Shown: piece by piece, positions 35,637 to 51,300 of the stretch
Layout: each line of letters starts with the position of its first letter
Numbering within the stretch: position 1 is the stretch's first letter
Source: Canna indica
Lineage: Eukaryota; Streptophyta; Magnoliopsida; Zingiberales; Cannaceae
Length of the DNA: 64,000 nt
Assembly (NCBI GenBank): GCA_034359265.1
Contig: CP136896.1
Location: forward strand, 69,389,501 to 69,453,500
Direction of reading: 5' to 3'
Program-made: the position numbers and the translations under genes
The notes under the pieces: generated by a model
The model's database searches: none
What the model saw: the letters and a program-made list of their open reading frames with translations, nothing else
What the model was told of the DNA's origin: nothing

Positions 35637-36949
35637 GGAAGAAGAATAGGAGATGGAATAAGGAAAGATATTAATTTTTTTGGAGAAAACTGGGCCGGCA
35701 TCCGCAAATACAACCTTTCATAAGATTGAAAAGCTTTTCTTAAAACAGAAAACAGTACGGATCGATTGGAACTTGACGCAAACAGGCAGTCAGTTTTTTT
35801 ATCACCAATATATAAGATCTTCTCCTCGAGGGAATATTATTAATTTTTCCTTTTAGACGAAATATAAAAAGACATGTTCGTGATGATATTTTGGCTGTTT
35901 GCTTTGTGATATTTCGTAACTGATTGAAATGAAGACGACAAAGCAGCTTTACATTTTTATATTATATTTCTTCTAAACATTAAACAACACTTTCATTAAT
36001 CATTTTTGTCTTTGAATTAAGCAAACAGCCGGCTATTTTTGTCGTCATTTTTGCCGCCACGTATTCATCGGGTAGATTATATAAACCGCCATTAGATAAT
36101 GAAATCAAAACGCTCCATATATTCTCTAAACCATTAATGTCGATTTCTTAGAATAATGCCCCGCTGCAGGAACAGCAAAAAATTTCAGAATCAGGAACCA
36201 GATACAGCAGTTCTCCAAACCCTAGCGGATTAATCTAGAGAATTTCGTTTAATATCATTAAAAAAGTATAATATTATCAAAAATTATTTTTTAAAATCCT
36301 AATTAAGTCCCTAACTCATATATATTATATATAGGTATAGATGTATAAATTATTATTCACATCTTAAATTTTTCATATAATTTATGCATTTAGAATAATT
36401 AGATATAAGAATAATTTCAACTATTGTTTACTTAGATGAGTTAAAGATTTTGGATCAAAATTCCTAACAATATTGATAGGTATAAATAAATTGGTATTTA
36501 TATTTTTAGTTTCCAAGTAATTACTTATGTATTTAAAAATAATCACCAAGTAGTCTAACTTAATTATAAGTTACAAACTTTGGACAAATATATATCCCTA
36601 ATATATTATATACATGCATATAAATAAATTATTATTGACGTCTGAACTTTGGTTAATATATATACAGGGACCAAAGCATTTTGGGTATTCAAAAAAATGA
36701 ACTTAATAATATTTTAAAAATTATAATTTTGTAATTAACTATAATATATTTTACGTTTTTTGGTTTGCAAAAATTATTTTTTTTTTGTTTTCATTTTCAA
36801 TAAAAATAGAGGTTGTAGAAATTCTCCCGTCTTGAAAATTATGAAAATTTCATCGCATTTTCATTGATTCTGAAAAATATCACATCCTATTTTAATATGT
36901 TATCAACAAATTTCAAAAAGAGACACTATAATATTTGTTCCATTTCGGT
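35637..36949. other. Intergenic region upstream of the subtilase gene
   Basis: AT-rich non-coding DNA of 1.3 kb. No gene or element boundary was found before the LINE remnant. Confidence 0.45.
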
Positions 36950-38235
36950 TTACTTTTTTTGTTACCAAAAAACAGGTATTATTATTAATCAAAAAGTTTA
37001 CAAAAGACCGGTTACAAAAGATCCTCACAAACAAACAGAACTTTTAAAAATTAACGAGTGTTTGGCAATCTAATATGTCATTTTGTTCCGTTCATGTTGA
37101 GTATGTTGAAACTTCAAGTTGTTGATCAATTCTGACATGAAAAGAATATCAGAAATTAGATTCTTAATTGACGAGAATGACTTAATCGATTAGTTATACA
37201 TGTTTATAACAAGCTTTCAATCGGACTAAATGATTGTCATTGTAGCTCAATTGAATAGCATAAGAGCACATGCATTTTACGGTCATTAATTACTTCACTA
37301 AGAACCTTTAACAACTACAATTTGCCCAAAGCAATTCCTACAAATAAAACCAAATGCACAACATTTACTAACATCATCAAAAGCTACATCAATGTTAAAC
37401 TTAGAATAATTCGAATGAGGAGGCACCCAAACATAGCCAGGATTAGAGAAAACAAGATCCCCTCAAACCGAGGTATATAAGCATAGTTGAAGGCAATGGA
37501 TAAAATCTCAGCAAAGATTGTCATCACAGTGGGCTTTGTTAATTTGAAAATAGCTTAATTTCGAGAACGTCAGATACAATTGAGAGTATTGAAACATAAT
37601 GCAATCTTAATTAATATCTTAAGAAAAACCCACATTTTGATCGACCTGATGCGTTTGAATACAAATTATTTAAGTTTGTAGATGCAATCGAAATCATTGG
37701 GGTTTATTGTTAAATTAGTCATGGATATCAATTAAGGCCAATTCAAAACCAAACATGCGATGAAGTAAATAATCACTCTAGCAAATTATCACCGATAAAA
37801 TAAGCCAAATTCATATTTGAATCTACGAGATCAATATTTACATAAGTAGGCTTATAATAAATTGGGATGTCAAAGATCCAATGATCAAAAAAGATGTTAG
37901 TACTCATATCGGAATAGATAAATTTCTTAAATCCACATTTGAGCAAATATGCAGAATTACAAACAATCTTCAAAGGAAGGCTACATCTAGAGATATTAGA
38001 ACGAGACCACGGTCTAAAAGAACTATACTTAGCATTTACCACAACACACCGCAAAGTATAAGAGTCATTCAACTTTAGCAAAAAGAGAATATTGCATAAT
38101 TGACATATCCCTAATGCCCAAATTCCCAAGAGCTTTAGGCTTAATGACCTCACCCCAAGCAATTAAATGGAAGCCTCTTTTATCTTTACCATCGAGCTGA
38201 CAAAAGTCGTATGATAAGGACATTGACATGATTAC
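36950..38235 (-). pseudogene. LINE (non-LTR retrotransposon) remnant, 3' half
   Basis: Fragments of a plant L1-type ORF2 appear in order on the minus strand. Near 38130-38200 is the tail of the reverse transcriptase (GFHLIAWGEVIKPKALGNLG followed by IRDMSIMQYSLFAK). A frame change follows, and 37800-38080 resembles the segment after the RT domain (LRCVVVNAKYSSF; FFDHWIFDIPIYY). Near 37320-37430 is the start of an RNase H domain (YVWVPPHSNYSKFNIDVAF, then GFICRNCFGQIVV). Frames change several times and stops intervene, so it is dead. The region 36950-37010 reads like a LINE 3' end (TTTTTGATTAATAATAATAC). Boundaries are approximate. Confidence 0.7.
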
Positions 38236-39331
38236 TGTAGATTTCTATTTCCCCCTGTGTGCGGGTAGTGCAGATAATGACTGCCCGGTATTCGAAGCTT
38301 CAAGATATATACATATATTCTTGGACCGCATCCAGAAGTCAACTTCATAAGCCCCTCCAAATACAACGTAGCGAACACTAAAACCACATCCATCCACCGG
38401 CGCATGCCAACTTTAGATACGATGTCGCATCTTGACCTGGAGATCAGAAGACGACTGCCATTTACTCTGCATACAAAAAGAATTCCATGAATCATTTTCT
38501 TTTGTAATGACTGTATTGTGCTCCATACTTTAACCAGAATTGGTTGTGATCGCATGGACCATCTATATTTTATAATGGTAGTGCCTTTCAAGCGAGGGAA
38601 TTGATTAGGCATGCATGCATGCTTCTCCTCTTCTCTTCATTCAACGTTCTGTAGTTATCTTCCTCTTGTCTTATATCATGCACGCTTTTAAAGCTTTGAT
38701 TAGAGTACCCAAGGAGAGTAGGAGACACTCTGACCTTGGCAATCCCAATCCAACAGGATCCTTCTTTTCCACGATAAGACCAGCACTTGGCTGTCAATGA
38801 CTGTCCTCTTGCTACTATGAGAGTACAACGCCGTAGCAAGCAAATGCATTAAAAAAGGGGTTAAGTTTAGAACATATACATGGTACTAATGTACCGGATA
38901 ATAACATATCTATTGGCATTAAAGTTTATTGGGTATTGGCATGTACCAAACAACACAAATAATATGTGCAATACACAAGAACAGTTTATGACAAAAGCAG
39001 AGGTATATTAATGCTTTTCAAATATTAATTTATTGATGTATTACATGAAAGATTGCTGCCACATAATTTAGGATCCTAAATTTCCAAGCTATCTAGCTAC
39101 ATTTCTCCATAGTAGAACATGGCTGCCCCATGAATATCTAAAAATTCTCTCAAGTACCAACAACTATGACGAATAACAATACCATGAAGTCATGTACAGA
39201 GGCTCTTATGACGCTAAATAAACATTAAATTAACATAACATTAGAAAAAAGAAGAAGAAACTTGTATACACAGAAAGGAGATCTCGCAATATAAGCAATT
39301 AACCTGATCAGCTGAAATAATCTACCAATAA
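38236..39331. other. Intergenic region
   Basis: About 1.1 kb between the LINE remnant and the TPS1 stop codon. Minus-strand frames at 38232-38612 and 38588-38839 show no motif I can name. They could be further LINE-derived sequence. The last part should be TPS1 3' UTR. Confidence 0.35.
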
Positions 39332-42300
39332 CTACTTCACAACATGACCATTCTTGGAGAAAAATACACTTTGACAAGGTGGATCAGCCAACTCTCTGAG
39401 GAACTTTACCACTTCGTCCGATGAGTTGAGCAGATACCGTGCATTTGAGCGCTTCCGCCCTACTGCACAAGAGAAGTAGTTCTCACCCTTGAGATCAAGC
39501 ACTGAAGAACCTTCGCGCCATGTCATGGTCTCTTGAGGAAATCGCCATCCAGTTTGGATGTTCTGATTTGGTGACATCCTCCTTTCAAAACCAATGGGAG
39601 ACCTCTGGGACCTAAATTGTGATCCCCTTGAGTTGTTTCTAATGTTGGACGATCTTCCACTGGACTTCTTGTCAGGAGATGATTTTCCCGAGTCCGCAGA
39701 TAATTTCATTCTTGAGGAACTTAGAGGTTCAGATGGAAGTTCAGGCTCAAAGAAAGTATAAATATCCTCATCCTACAACAGAAAGGTATCATGCTTTAAA
39801 TAATATACTTCAAAACATGCTGAGCATGCCAATCCATGCAACTAGACGAGTTCTAAAACATGAAGCTTGATTAGTTCTTGAGAAAAGTTTTCCGATGCAA
39901 CTTGATAAAGGCCACTAGTTATTTTAGTTTTTCTGTCATACCAGTGTTTTCAATGTCACACAACCTCAAACATCAAAAGGATATAGAAGCTACTACTGCA
40001 ATGTAGAAAAACGGGCAGCATCAAAAACATAACCAAAGGGGTATTTCTGAATAAAATCATCAGGACAAATCCACCTCCAGCCTCAAATTAATCAAACACA
40101 ATACAAGGATATCCTTCATATTAATTTGTGAATTTCGGACTAGATCAGATCCAAGCATACCATTTGGTGATACAGATATAAAACCTATGTAGTATTTTCT
40201 CTGTATTCTAAAATAACAATCTACTTATGGTATTCTAAAAGTTATTATCCAGCATCTAACCAAAGAGAAATTTGCAAGTCAAAAAATGACAACAAATTTT
40301 TAAATATCTTCATCCAAAATATCATTCTGCAAAATCAATTGTCTAATAAAGAAAGAATTACCTTCCCGAGGAAATGCCCAATACATAATACATAATCAAT
40401 TGGCGTAACCATGCTTTTGCTATGAACTATTTCTCCCAATATTCTATCAATTGCAGCACCCTGAACAAGTATAGAAAGAAAATTAAAAAAATTGTGAGTT
40501 TCACAAGGCAAAACTTACTTCTCACAGCTTACCATCAGATTACTTAGAATTCTAAGATAATATTATGCCAGAACGAATATAGAAAAGTCTAAAGTCTATT
40601 GATGCTGCATCAGCATATTCACATAGCATTAGAATTCTTACAAAGTACAAAATGATTTGACTTTTTTGTTCATGCAAGTGAATATGACTAGCTGCAGTTC
40701 TTGGGAACAGGCAAACAGCAGTAAAAGCAAACCACGTTAAGCCCATGAGAGCACAGAAATTTCTAAATAGCTACTGAAATTACATGGTTTACTTTTTGGC
40801 TCATCAAATTCTTAGCTTATTTTTTCTTAGAATTGTATTCCTCTATAACAAATAGGTCAGTTCTATACCAAGGAAAAGTAGTGAAAAATGCTTAGTACTG
40901 AAAAGCAAACTCTTCAATCATACCTTTGTAACACCGACAGATCGAACCTCAACTGATCGACTACCTTGGACAACATCGACAGCTGCATTGGAAATAGGGC
41001 CTGTCCACAAATGCTGTAGCATATCTCGTGCTTGAAGCCTTCCAAATTCCACATCTGGACAAATGTTTATGATCAAGAAAAATAACATTAATGAACAGTA
41101 AGCAACTTGATATTTCTGTTATGCACAGCAACAGTTAGGCATACTGGGGCAAATACCTGCATACTTATAATTCCAAACAAGTGATGTCTCCCGATGCTCA
41201 AAATGAGACCTGGGTGTTCTCTCAGTGAAATACTCAAAAACATGCTGTAAAAGATCAGTCAGCATACATGCTTAATTCATTGCAACAGAAACCTCAATAT
41301 TGTAAGTACCTTTACACTGTCAACCCAGTCCATATTTAGATGCTCCGGCATTGTTGTCATCCAGTCCCCACCTGTGTGACGTAAAAACATCCCATTTTCT
41401 GCAGCCAGCCACATATTATATTCTCCGAAGTTCTGTTAAAAAGTAATGGTGTTATCTATGGAATAAATTAATGGAAACCGTAAAACAATCATAACAAGAA
41501 TATACATCATCCAAAACACTTCTGTCACTTCCACTAAGAACAACTACAGTTGTCTGTGGATCGTTGCAAAGAGTTGTGAGAGGAACTTTTAAATCAGGAT
41601 GCAACTTGAGCTCCATCTCTTTAATTTGATCACCGCCTCTTCTTCCAGAAGATTCAATCGATTCAGTCAAAGTGGCATTGAAACCCTAATATTTTTGGCA
41701 ACATGCAGTAGAAACTATTAGAACCATGTATCTAGCTTATGCATCAAAAGATTCGTACATATTAAACCTCATCCCATAAAAACTAATTAAAGTCGGTCAA
41801 AGTTATTGAATAAACAAAAACATAATATCAAAATATGTCCTAATTTATGGATAAAGTCAATGAGGTTCGTTCTAATTTATGTTCTTTATATCAAAATATA
41901 ACATAAGAATGGAAAATGAAAACATCAAAATGAGAATACACTTCAACCATTCATAAACAATCAATTGTAGATATAGGACAGGCAATGTGAACCAAAATGT
42001 TAGAAATTCATAATAACTAAATGATTTTTTGTTGTTCTGTATTTGGCAAATCATAATAACCACAACAAAGTTCAAAGCAGATATACAAGGCAATTCCTTC
42101 TGCTATACCAATCAAAATTTCCGTACCATTTAGATTCTTGACAAGATCAATTGCTTTTAAAGGTAAGCATCATAAAGCTTAATATGATAGCATTTGCAAA
42201 AGCCGAAAAAAATGAATAAAATTCATACTCAGTGTATGGGAATATAGGAAAACTCAAAAATAATATGAACAGATTTCATTCAAGAAAAATAATGCATGCT

Positions 42301-45300
42301 GAAGAAGAATAGCTACCAATATGAGCAACCGATTCTTGGACTGCAAATACTGCTGCACAGCTATATATGTAGGAAGTAGTGGTGGAACTTGTCTTGTTCT
42401 AAGCTGAGCTTCAACAACGGTATCATTAAGTTCACTATAGTACAAAAAGGAAATGGTCAAAATAATCCAAGAGAAGGCATGTTTATCAACATCTTCCTAA
42501 AAAAGTAAAAACATGGAAAACATTCTGAACAAGAGATGTATAATTCATGTAAACATAGCAAAAAGGAGGGCAAAGTGGGAGTCGCTTCCTTTAGAAAAAG
42601 ATAAAATATGTTCTTCAAAATATAGTTATCACACCTACCATAAAGAATTCAATGAATCCATGGGGGTGCAGAACAGAAACTACATTTCATTCAAAATATA
42701 GTTATCTTGGATAGAGAACATGCATGGAAACAGATGAGCTCACGTGGCACCAAGAACAACAAGCCACAAACAAACTATCAAGCAACTATATATGTCATGC
42801 TAGCTGAGATGTATTAAGTATAATGGTACCAACTAAGCAACAGATGCCTATCAGAGGGTTTCAGGCATAACAAACAGGACTTGGCGTCAAATAGACTATA
42901 TCAAAAGATATGTTATACTTCAGTAGACATGTAAGCATGACTACATCAACTCAAAATGACCCAAAACATTGAATCATATCATTCCCTTTAATCAAGCTAT
43001 GCTCTACTTCATCAGCTATGTTAAAGCCCAACTGCATCAAGGACCCAAAACAGTGAATCTCTCTTTGTGGAAGTTATGCATAACCTAAAATTTGAGTTTG
43101 AAGCTGGGTCAACAGCAATCAAAAACATTGTCAAATCTTCCATGGGACCTTCTGAATTTTAAACTTTGCACTATGGAAAACCCAGATTGCACTACTGCTG
43201 AGGAAGGTCCCAGTAGGTTAAAGATAACAAAGAAAACAGTAACTATTATGATAGCACAACTTTTCTTTTCTTTTCTTATTTATGGTAGCACAACTTGTAA
43301 ATGAAAATTATGGGGATGCAGTACAGGAATAAAATGTTTGCCCTCTTTTACTATTTGCGACATCTTTTTTTTTATTAACAAAAAAAGCAATTGGAGTTTG
43401 AGTTAAGCTATTCTGCACCTCACAAAGGTTTCTGCCCAATCTTGGGCGGTGTGAGTAGTCACATGTGCATAGTTATGTCTATGTCGTTTCTCTCTCTCAT
43501 CAGGAGACATGTTCAATGCATACTCTATAGAAGCAGCAACCTCTGTGATATTCCATGGATTTACTAGAAGTGCACCAGCTCCAAGTGATTGTGCCGCTCC
43601 CGCAAACTAGATAAAACAGTACAAAAAGGATGCATAAATCATATTTAATACAACAAGCTTAAAAAATGTGTAAAACAGAATGAGAAATAGCAGAGAGATA
43701 ATTCATAAAATTTAAACGCAATGAATACATGGGGGAAAATGGGAATAATACATAAATTCAAATATGTGATCTCCCAAAATAAGGGTTGCAAGAACTAATA
43801 GTGGGTGATAATAAATAATATAGCATAGTTCCTATGTCTGTTTCTACACTTGGAAACTTGGGTGGTGTTTGGTGCATTACAATTTAAGATTACTATCTAG
43901 ATTCCCACTTACATAGAATACCACTTTTAAAATTACTGGTAATATAACATGGTATATTAGATTACCATGTTTGATATGGAATGGTAATATAGCCAATAAT
44001 CCACATTACCTTGCTGGGAATCTCCTCAGTCACCTCCTCTACCTCCTCTACCTCTACTGGTAATGTAGATTACTAGCTGAGTGGTAATGTGAATTACCAA
44101 TCTGCAACAGCTACAGCCAAACATGGTGTGGGCCCAGGTAATCTAAAACCAGATTCGAGAAGGATTACCTCATAACAAATGCCCCCTTAAAGTTAGTGGA
44201 GCACCAGAAAGGCAGAAACATAACCAATTTGTCTCCCTTTTTATATGAGGTTTCCCATTCTAGCAGTGGTATTTCCAAGTACATAAGTTATGCTCTCAGA
44301 TAAGCCCAAAACATCTATTCACTTTGTCAAGCTATGTTTTCAATATGCCAAAAGACAATCAAACAGTGGAATCTGGAAATTGAATATTATTTTTCCATTA
44401 GTTTCAGAATAAGTTGTAGCAAGACCAAATAAATGAGATAAAAGCTACATATGCATTACAATATGATCTTTCAAGATACTAAAATCTAGAGTTGTTGAAT
44501 TTGCTATAAAAAATATCTGAAAAAAACTAGAAAGAAATAAATGGATAACATATAGAACACTCATTAGAACACTCAACACTTAGAGCAACATGCCACAAAT
44601 CTATAATAGACATGAAAGACTTTGAAATTACTTCACTTAAGATGAGAACTCCTTTCTTTTGGCCCTGGCATGCTACAAACTCATAGCTAACAAGATTCAT
44701 GCCGTCTCTCAATGATGTTACTAAAGCCACATCTGAAAGGGGAGAAAGAAAAAGAAAAAGAAACAAGTTAGTTGTAACAAATGGTGAGCAGAAGAAACAT
44801 CGAAATTGTGTACCAAAGATAACAATTAAGGCAATCGCTAGGTTAACAACAGTAACAATGAGGCAATTGTAAGACTAAAGGAAAATTTCTCATCTGCAAT
44901 TTTCTGTGTCTGTTGATCCTAAATGAAAAAAATTTAGAAAAGCATGAGGTGAAACCTAACCAAATGTCATATGATGCAGAGAAAAGGACAACCAAAGCAC
45001 TTAGATATAGCAAGGAACTCTAGATTTTCTAACCATGTATGAATATGATGGCTATTTAAAAGCCTAACCGAGAGTAACAAGGTAGGCTAGATAGCAGGTA
45101 TTACAAGTGAGAACAAAATTTGACCAATTGCAAGAATTTGCACATTATAGTATGATCTCTGTCAAGTTGCATAAAAAATAAGGTAAATTGACAGTTAAAT
45201 ATTGTTGTTTTTGTCTTATTCTCCATAATCTGAAAATTTTACAGAAGGAACAGAAAACAAGTTACAAGGGTGAAAACAATCACCAGTAACTGCATATAGT

Positions 45301-48300
45301 GCACATAATGCATGAAAATCAAGGGAACGATCCTGCAAGGGAGTGTAATTTCCATTAGAATGCATTAAATTTTCCATAGTATAAGCAAGCTAATATACAA
45401 CTAAAATAAACAAAATGTTCTACAGTGAAAATAAAGAACAAATATATATGACTAGGAACATTGTGAAGCAACAAAAGTAATCAAGAATGGAACTGATTTA
45501 ATACATCATATTGTTATTCTGATTATAAATCAGTCCAATAATCAGAAGTTACTACTTATACTAAGACCTGGCAGCTCAAATATCCAAACATAGTGTTGCA
45601 AAAGCACATGTTTTTATGGTTCATATTTCAGAATTGATTCATATTTATATAGATAATTAAATGTCCATTTATTTAGTAAAATTAAGGACTGAGAAATTTG
45701 TGTCGTGGCTTGGGATACCACAGACGAGTAACCCATTAGAAAAATTCAGCAGTAAGCAAAAGAGACATTATCAAACAAATTACACAAATATGAGAAAGTT
45801 AAAAGAAGAATGGTCGTGGAGACAAACCAGATGATGGATAGGAACAGCAGTAAGTGTCCCAAATCGACCATTTATGCGACCCACAATTTCATGAACTTGG
45901 CTAGTAAGTTTTTGATCTGTTCAAGAAACCAGATAATGTTGGTTAGATCCAAAACCAATTAAGTAATGTTGTTTCCACATTAATAGTTGGGATTCACAAG
46001 ACTAATACATTATAGAAGCAACAAAGCTCATCTTGCTGTGAACTTCATAAAGTTGCCGTGTAATAAATCTAATGGAAGAAAGAGCAACAGGAAAATACCA
46101 CACCATTTTTATGAATAATTGTGGGTCCACATCATATTACAAAACTTTAGTAAACTATAATTGATCAGTTGTGTTGCTTCATCATTAGGAGTGTCCAAGA
46201 GTTTAATTTTGCAATTCAATCAAAACTTGCAAATGTTAGATAAAGTCATAAAACATATGATATAAGCGCATTATGATAAGGTAAAATCTAACATGCATTA
46301 GGAGTGTTGGAATCCTGCAAGTGTCAATAATTAAGAAAAATATATAACCCAGTTAAGTTAGTCCATGTGCTTGCGAGTATCCATGTCTGTGCCAGTCGGC
46401 TCACTCACACACAAAGGGAGTGTTAAGAATGTAAAATGTATAGATTGGACCCTTTCCTCAAAATTAAGCTTTTGGGAAAATAAATCACCCAATGAAATTC
46501 AAGAAGTACATTTGTAAAATGGTAAAAAAACTACTTTTTGTCCTATTTGTATAAAATATTGAATCAGATTTACTGAATATCTTGGCACATTACATTACCA
46601 CACATTTCAGCATATAGAACACTTCGATCTATGTTTTCATCTTAAGTAACAAGTAGAACGCAAGTGGATCAACATGCATCAAAAGAATTGGGGGACATGG
46701 ACAAAAGGTATGTGCTAATATTCACCAGACACATGACATTTTGCCATATGGGTCAGTATACTCATCTAAAGCACAGACACCTAGACACGTGTCAGTATGT
46801 CCAACATACCAGTATGGGTAGTTGTCCTGATTGGCATGAGTTGAAACCTCTATAAAGAGTGTTAAATTCCAAATGAATATTAGGTAGTTAGAATGGGTCC
46901 AACTGAGCTATTATTTCTGGTGTAACTGTAAGAATGGAAATCTCATAACTCATAAGCAAAGTAGACTAGAGTGATAGTGGTACTGAGGGAAATAGATTAC
47001 GAAATCCTTGTACCATGTAAGACCATGTAAAGTAATCATAGACACAAAACATACATTCAGGGACATCAGTTCTTGTTGGAACCGCAATTTGCAGCAGGAC
47101 TACTTTGTCGCGCCATGCTGAATTTTCTTCTAGGAATTTCTCAAAGGCCAAAATTTTTTGTGGAATCCCTTTGATCATGTCAAGACGGTCAACACCCAAC
47201 ATTACCTAGCAACAAATGATTGATTAATAGTGTAAAAGTAATATGATAACAGAAAGAGTTAATTTCTAATTCTAATCCATTATTTACAAATTTTTCAAAT
47301 ATATATCCTACTTAATCTTTTAACTAAATTACCATGAATTTGAGGGTTTTATTTTAAGTCAATCCTCAGTTGACATTAAGCTAAATCTAGAATAAAATTA
47401 TTGACTGGGAGCGCTCATGTAAATATCACCACAACATGGACTAGTCATGCTACAGCAAAGTATTAACTTCGGACCTTATTGTTAACAAAGTCTTAACTAG
47501 GATCAATTTGAAATAGAAAGTTAGAAACCCAAAGATCAGAACAGTTCTGTATCAAAATAATGCAGAGGATAGGTTTTATAAAAGCTGTAATGTTCGATAA
47601 ATTTAGATATCAACCCTATAAGTTAAAAGATACAATAAAGAACAAACCAAAACTTTTCAAGGTAAACTTGTTTGATACAATCTTTTGGCGACTGTTATAT
47701 AAATGTATCTCTATCGTGTTATTTAAACATACATTTTAGAGCATAAATTGTTTGATACAAGATAAAGTTAAGAATAAAACACAATATTTAAAGGTAAATT
47801 ATTTAACAAAATCTTTTGACGTCCTGTTATATAAATTTGTGTCTGCACCATGTTATAACAACATTCATCTCACTATCTCAGAAAAAGTTGAATCTACTGA
47901 AAACAATTTTCGGATAACTATTCAATGTTTGACATGATTGAGGCAGAATAATGAGCTTAAATTGCTACAAGTAATGCCTCACCAATCTAGGGAAATCATT
48001 CAGGTAAAAAAAGGAGCCTGAATCTGTTTGGACACTTCAGCGACCTTTTCAAAATATTTAATTAGCAAATGAATTAGCTGGAAGGCCAAATCAGCAATGT
48101 ACTGGTTTCATTCTATCGTAGTATACATTAATATCCCCATATCCAATGGGTAAAAAGGATAACAGCTACCAACTGTCTATGAATGACATATGAAGGTTCA
48201 CATAATTTTCAATAGAGGATCATAATGCATGACTAGCCATCAGATTGTGACAACTATCAATACAGCTAGCATAGGCAGATCCATCAGCATCCTCTCTGCC

Positions 48301-51300
48301 ACAGCACACACACACACATAAAAAGAAAAGTGTTGAATTCTTTTGTCGTGTTGATATCAAGGAAATACAGCTAAACAAAGAACCTGACAAAATTAACAAC
48401 ATTTTTATTCCAATTACCTGTTAGTGCCCCAGTACTAAAAGAAATCAAGATAATCAACAGAAGAATTGTCATTTTTAACCAAAAATTAAAATATTTCTTG
48501 AAAAAATTTGAAAGTATTTAGGACAATGCTTACTAGTGAAAAACATAGAAAAAATAGGGCTTTACAAATTTCCATTCCTCAAGTCCTACTGAATCTTTTA
48601 ATACAATCTGGAGGGAAGTTTATTCAGCTACATACCTTACGACCTCGAAATCTTTGTGTCAACTCATTGATGTGCTCTTTGACAGCAGGAAGCTCAAGTG
48701 CACGTTTAAACCGATCAGAGTCTATTCCAATAGGAAACTGAGGTTTCAAAATGAACATTAAGGCAATAAGACCACCTATAGCAAGTATGCTTAACTTCAA
48801 CTATCAATATATTAGATTTTCCCCTTCTTTTCCAAAACGTAATACACCAAACAAGGTGAAGATATCCATAAGAAAGAATACGAATGCAAGAACGAGATGT
48901 CATCAGAAAAGCAGTAAGACTATACCGCAGCCACCCTTGTCAGCCTTCCTTGATCTTCCACCCCTTCAGGCGTACCCTCAAGTCCAAGAATACGAGTGCA
49001 AGCACTAACAAAATGCCTTGCATAATCATATGTGTGAAACCTGCAGTAACAATTTACATGATACAATCACTGGCCGGGACAACAGGTCACAATTGATTAG
49101 AAGCAATAATAAACTCCAATGTAAATAATTCCATCTGAATAATTGACAATAAATTCTAACCCTAGGCAAATTTGTTGCAAAGAAAGATGTGTAATTATGT
49201 TACCAACAGATAGAACATTGGCTTAATGACAGACAACTTTTAACCGATAGAGGCACACAAGTTAATGTAATCCGACGCAAAAGCCGCCTATCACCATCAA
49301 AAAGTCAAATAGCAAAGGGCAGCCAAGTTACCAGAATTTGCAAGTTGCAATAACCATTCTTTGTTGAAATGCATTCCTCCCATGTAGCTACATAATATTT
49401 AATCATAATTATGTAAGTGCATATTTCTTTTAGGAAAATACTACATTCTTCATAATGCAAATATTCACAATGACAATCAAAGAGAAAGGTAACACAAGCT
49501 TCTCCAAAATGTATGGTAAATAAATTCATGACCCACTGTACACAATAACGCAATAAGAAATTTTCCACCATCGTCAACTTTTTTTATCTAAACTACAGAA
49601 CAGATACAAACACAAATTCAAACACCAAACTTTTTAAGGAAAATCAGAAATTTTACTAAGCTATAAAATGACCCAAATGCTATTTTTTTCTCAACTTAGG
49701 GCAACCAAAACAGAGGATCAAAAATATCAAACTATAAAATCAGAAATGCACGATAAACCAAATTATGGTCTCCATAGGAACTAGTATGCTAACATCACAA
49801 GTACCAAGCATAAAATAATGCTTATTTTATCAAAACTCCACATGGTACAAATATCAACATTACATAGTATAAAGAGGAAATGTGTGAAAATACCAAATTA
49901 AGATTCATGCATTACACAAAGTATTTTAGCATGAAAAGTTTACTTACCCAACAAGATCAGCTGCAAGAACAGATCTTAGCAACTCAGATCGAGACGGCAA
50001 AGTCCTGTGGATTTCTGAAGATGGGAAAGGTGTATGAAGAAACCAGCCTACTTTCATCTTGCTATTATACTCCTTAAGACATTTAGGAAGAAACATTAGA
50101 TGGTAATCGTGGCACCAAACAACATCCCCTTCTTGGTAATGTGCATTCACAACATCAGCAAACATTTGGTTTGCCCGCTTATAGGCGTCAAACTGAGATT
50201 GGAAGCTACGAGTGGTCGCTAGTCGATCTTCTTGTGGAAGCCCAAGGTAATGAAAGAGAGGCCAAAGCATGTTGTTGCAATAGCCATTATAATACTGGTG
50301 TACTATGTCTTCATCAAGGAAAACTGGTATGCATCTCTGCTTGAAATAGAATGAATTATTATAGTTGAAAAGGCCATAATCAATGTATCACTTCATCAGG
50401 GAAGACATATTTAGCACTATAAGTTCAAAAGAAAATATAAACATTCTGTATTCTATTCTAACTAGATGAAATCAATTATTTGCAAAGATCCTAAAGGGTT
50501 CGAGCTGAATTATCAAAATGTCAAAGAGAAACAAGATATGAGACAAATCATTCAAAGATCAAAAAAGGACCTTTTCAGCCAATGCCCTTGTAAGCGCCCT
50601 TTGCCCAACTTCATCCGGCACATTGACACCAGCCCATCCAATCCACTTAGCATCAACATCCTTTACACCTACAATGAAAGAACCAGGACAATAAGCTTTC
50701 CCCTTTCAGCTGAACATGCATTATCTCAAACAGAACCCATAACCATGTCAGTTAATGCCTCTTCTATGCATGCATGAAGGAGGACAAACATGATAGATTA
50801 CCTATATGATAAAATCCCAATGAAGATGCTAAGAAGTTTAGTGATACTAAGTTCATTCATATGTAGAAATTATATCATTAAGCATTTCAAAATAAATATA
50901 CCATAGATGCTATTAAAAAAATGGAAGTCCAAAGCAGCTGAATCGCCAAAGTAAAGATCATTATAGGGCATATATTATATATTACGGAAAGCAATTGAAA
51001 GTAGAGAATAAAACAGCCCAGGGCATACCAAGTAAAGCGCTGACGAGTCCACCGGCACTTATCTCCAACGACCACGAATCCTCCCCCTTCCGAACAGCAG
51101 ACACCGGCAACCTATTCGCCACGACAAGCAGCCGCTGCTTCATGGGCCTTCCCCTGCTCCTCCTTGTTCCCTCTCCAACAATTCTCAGTGGCACGGAGGA
51201 TCCATCTATAATCCCATCATCAGGCTCACCCCCGACCTCCTTCCCAGAGCAGTCCTCCGGCAGATGCTCCGGTGACTGCTCTCCACAGCTGTTGCTGCTG

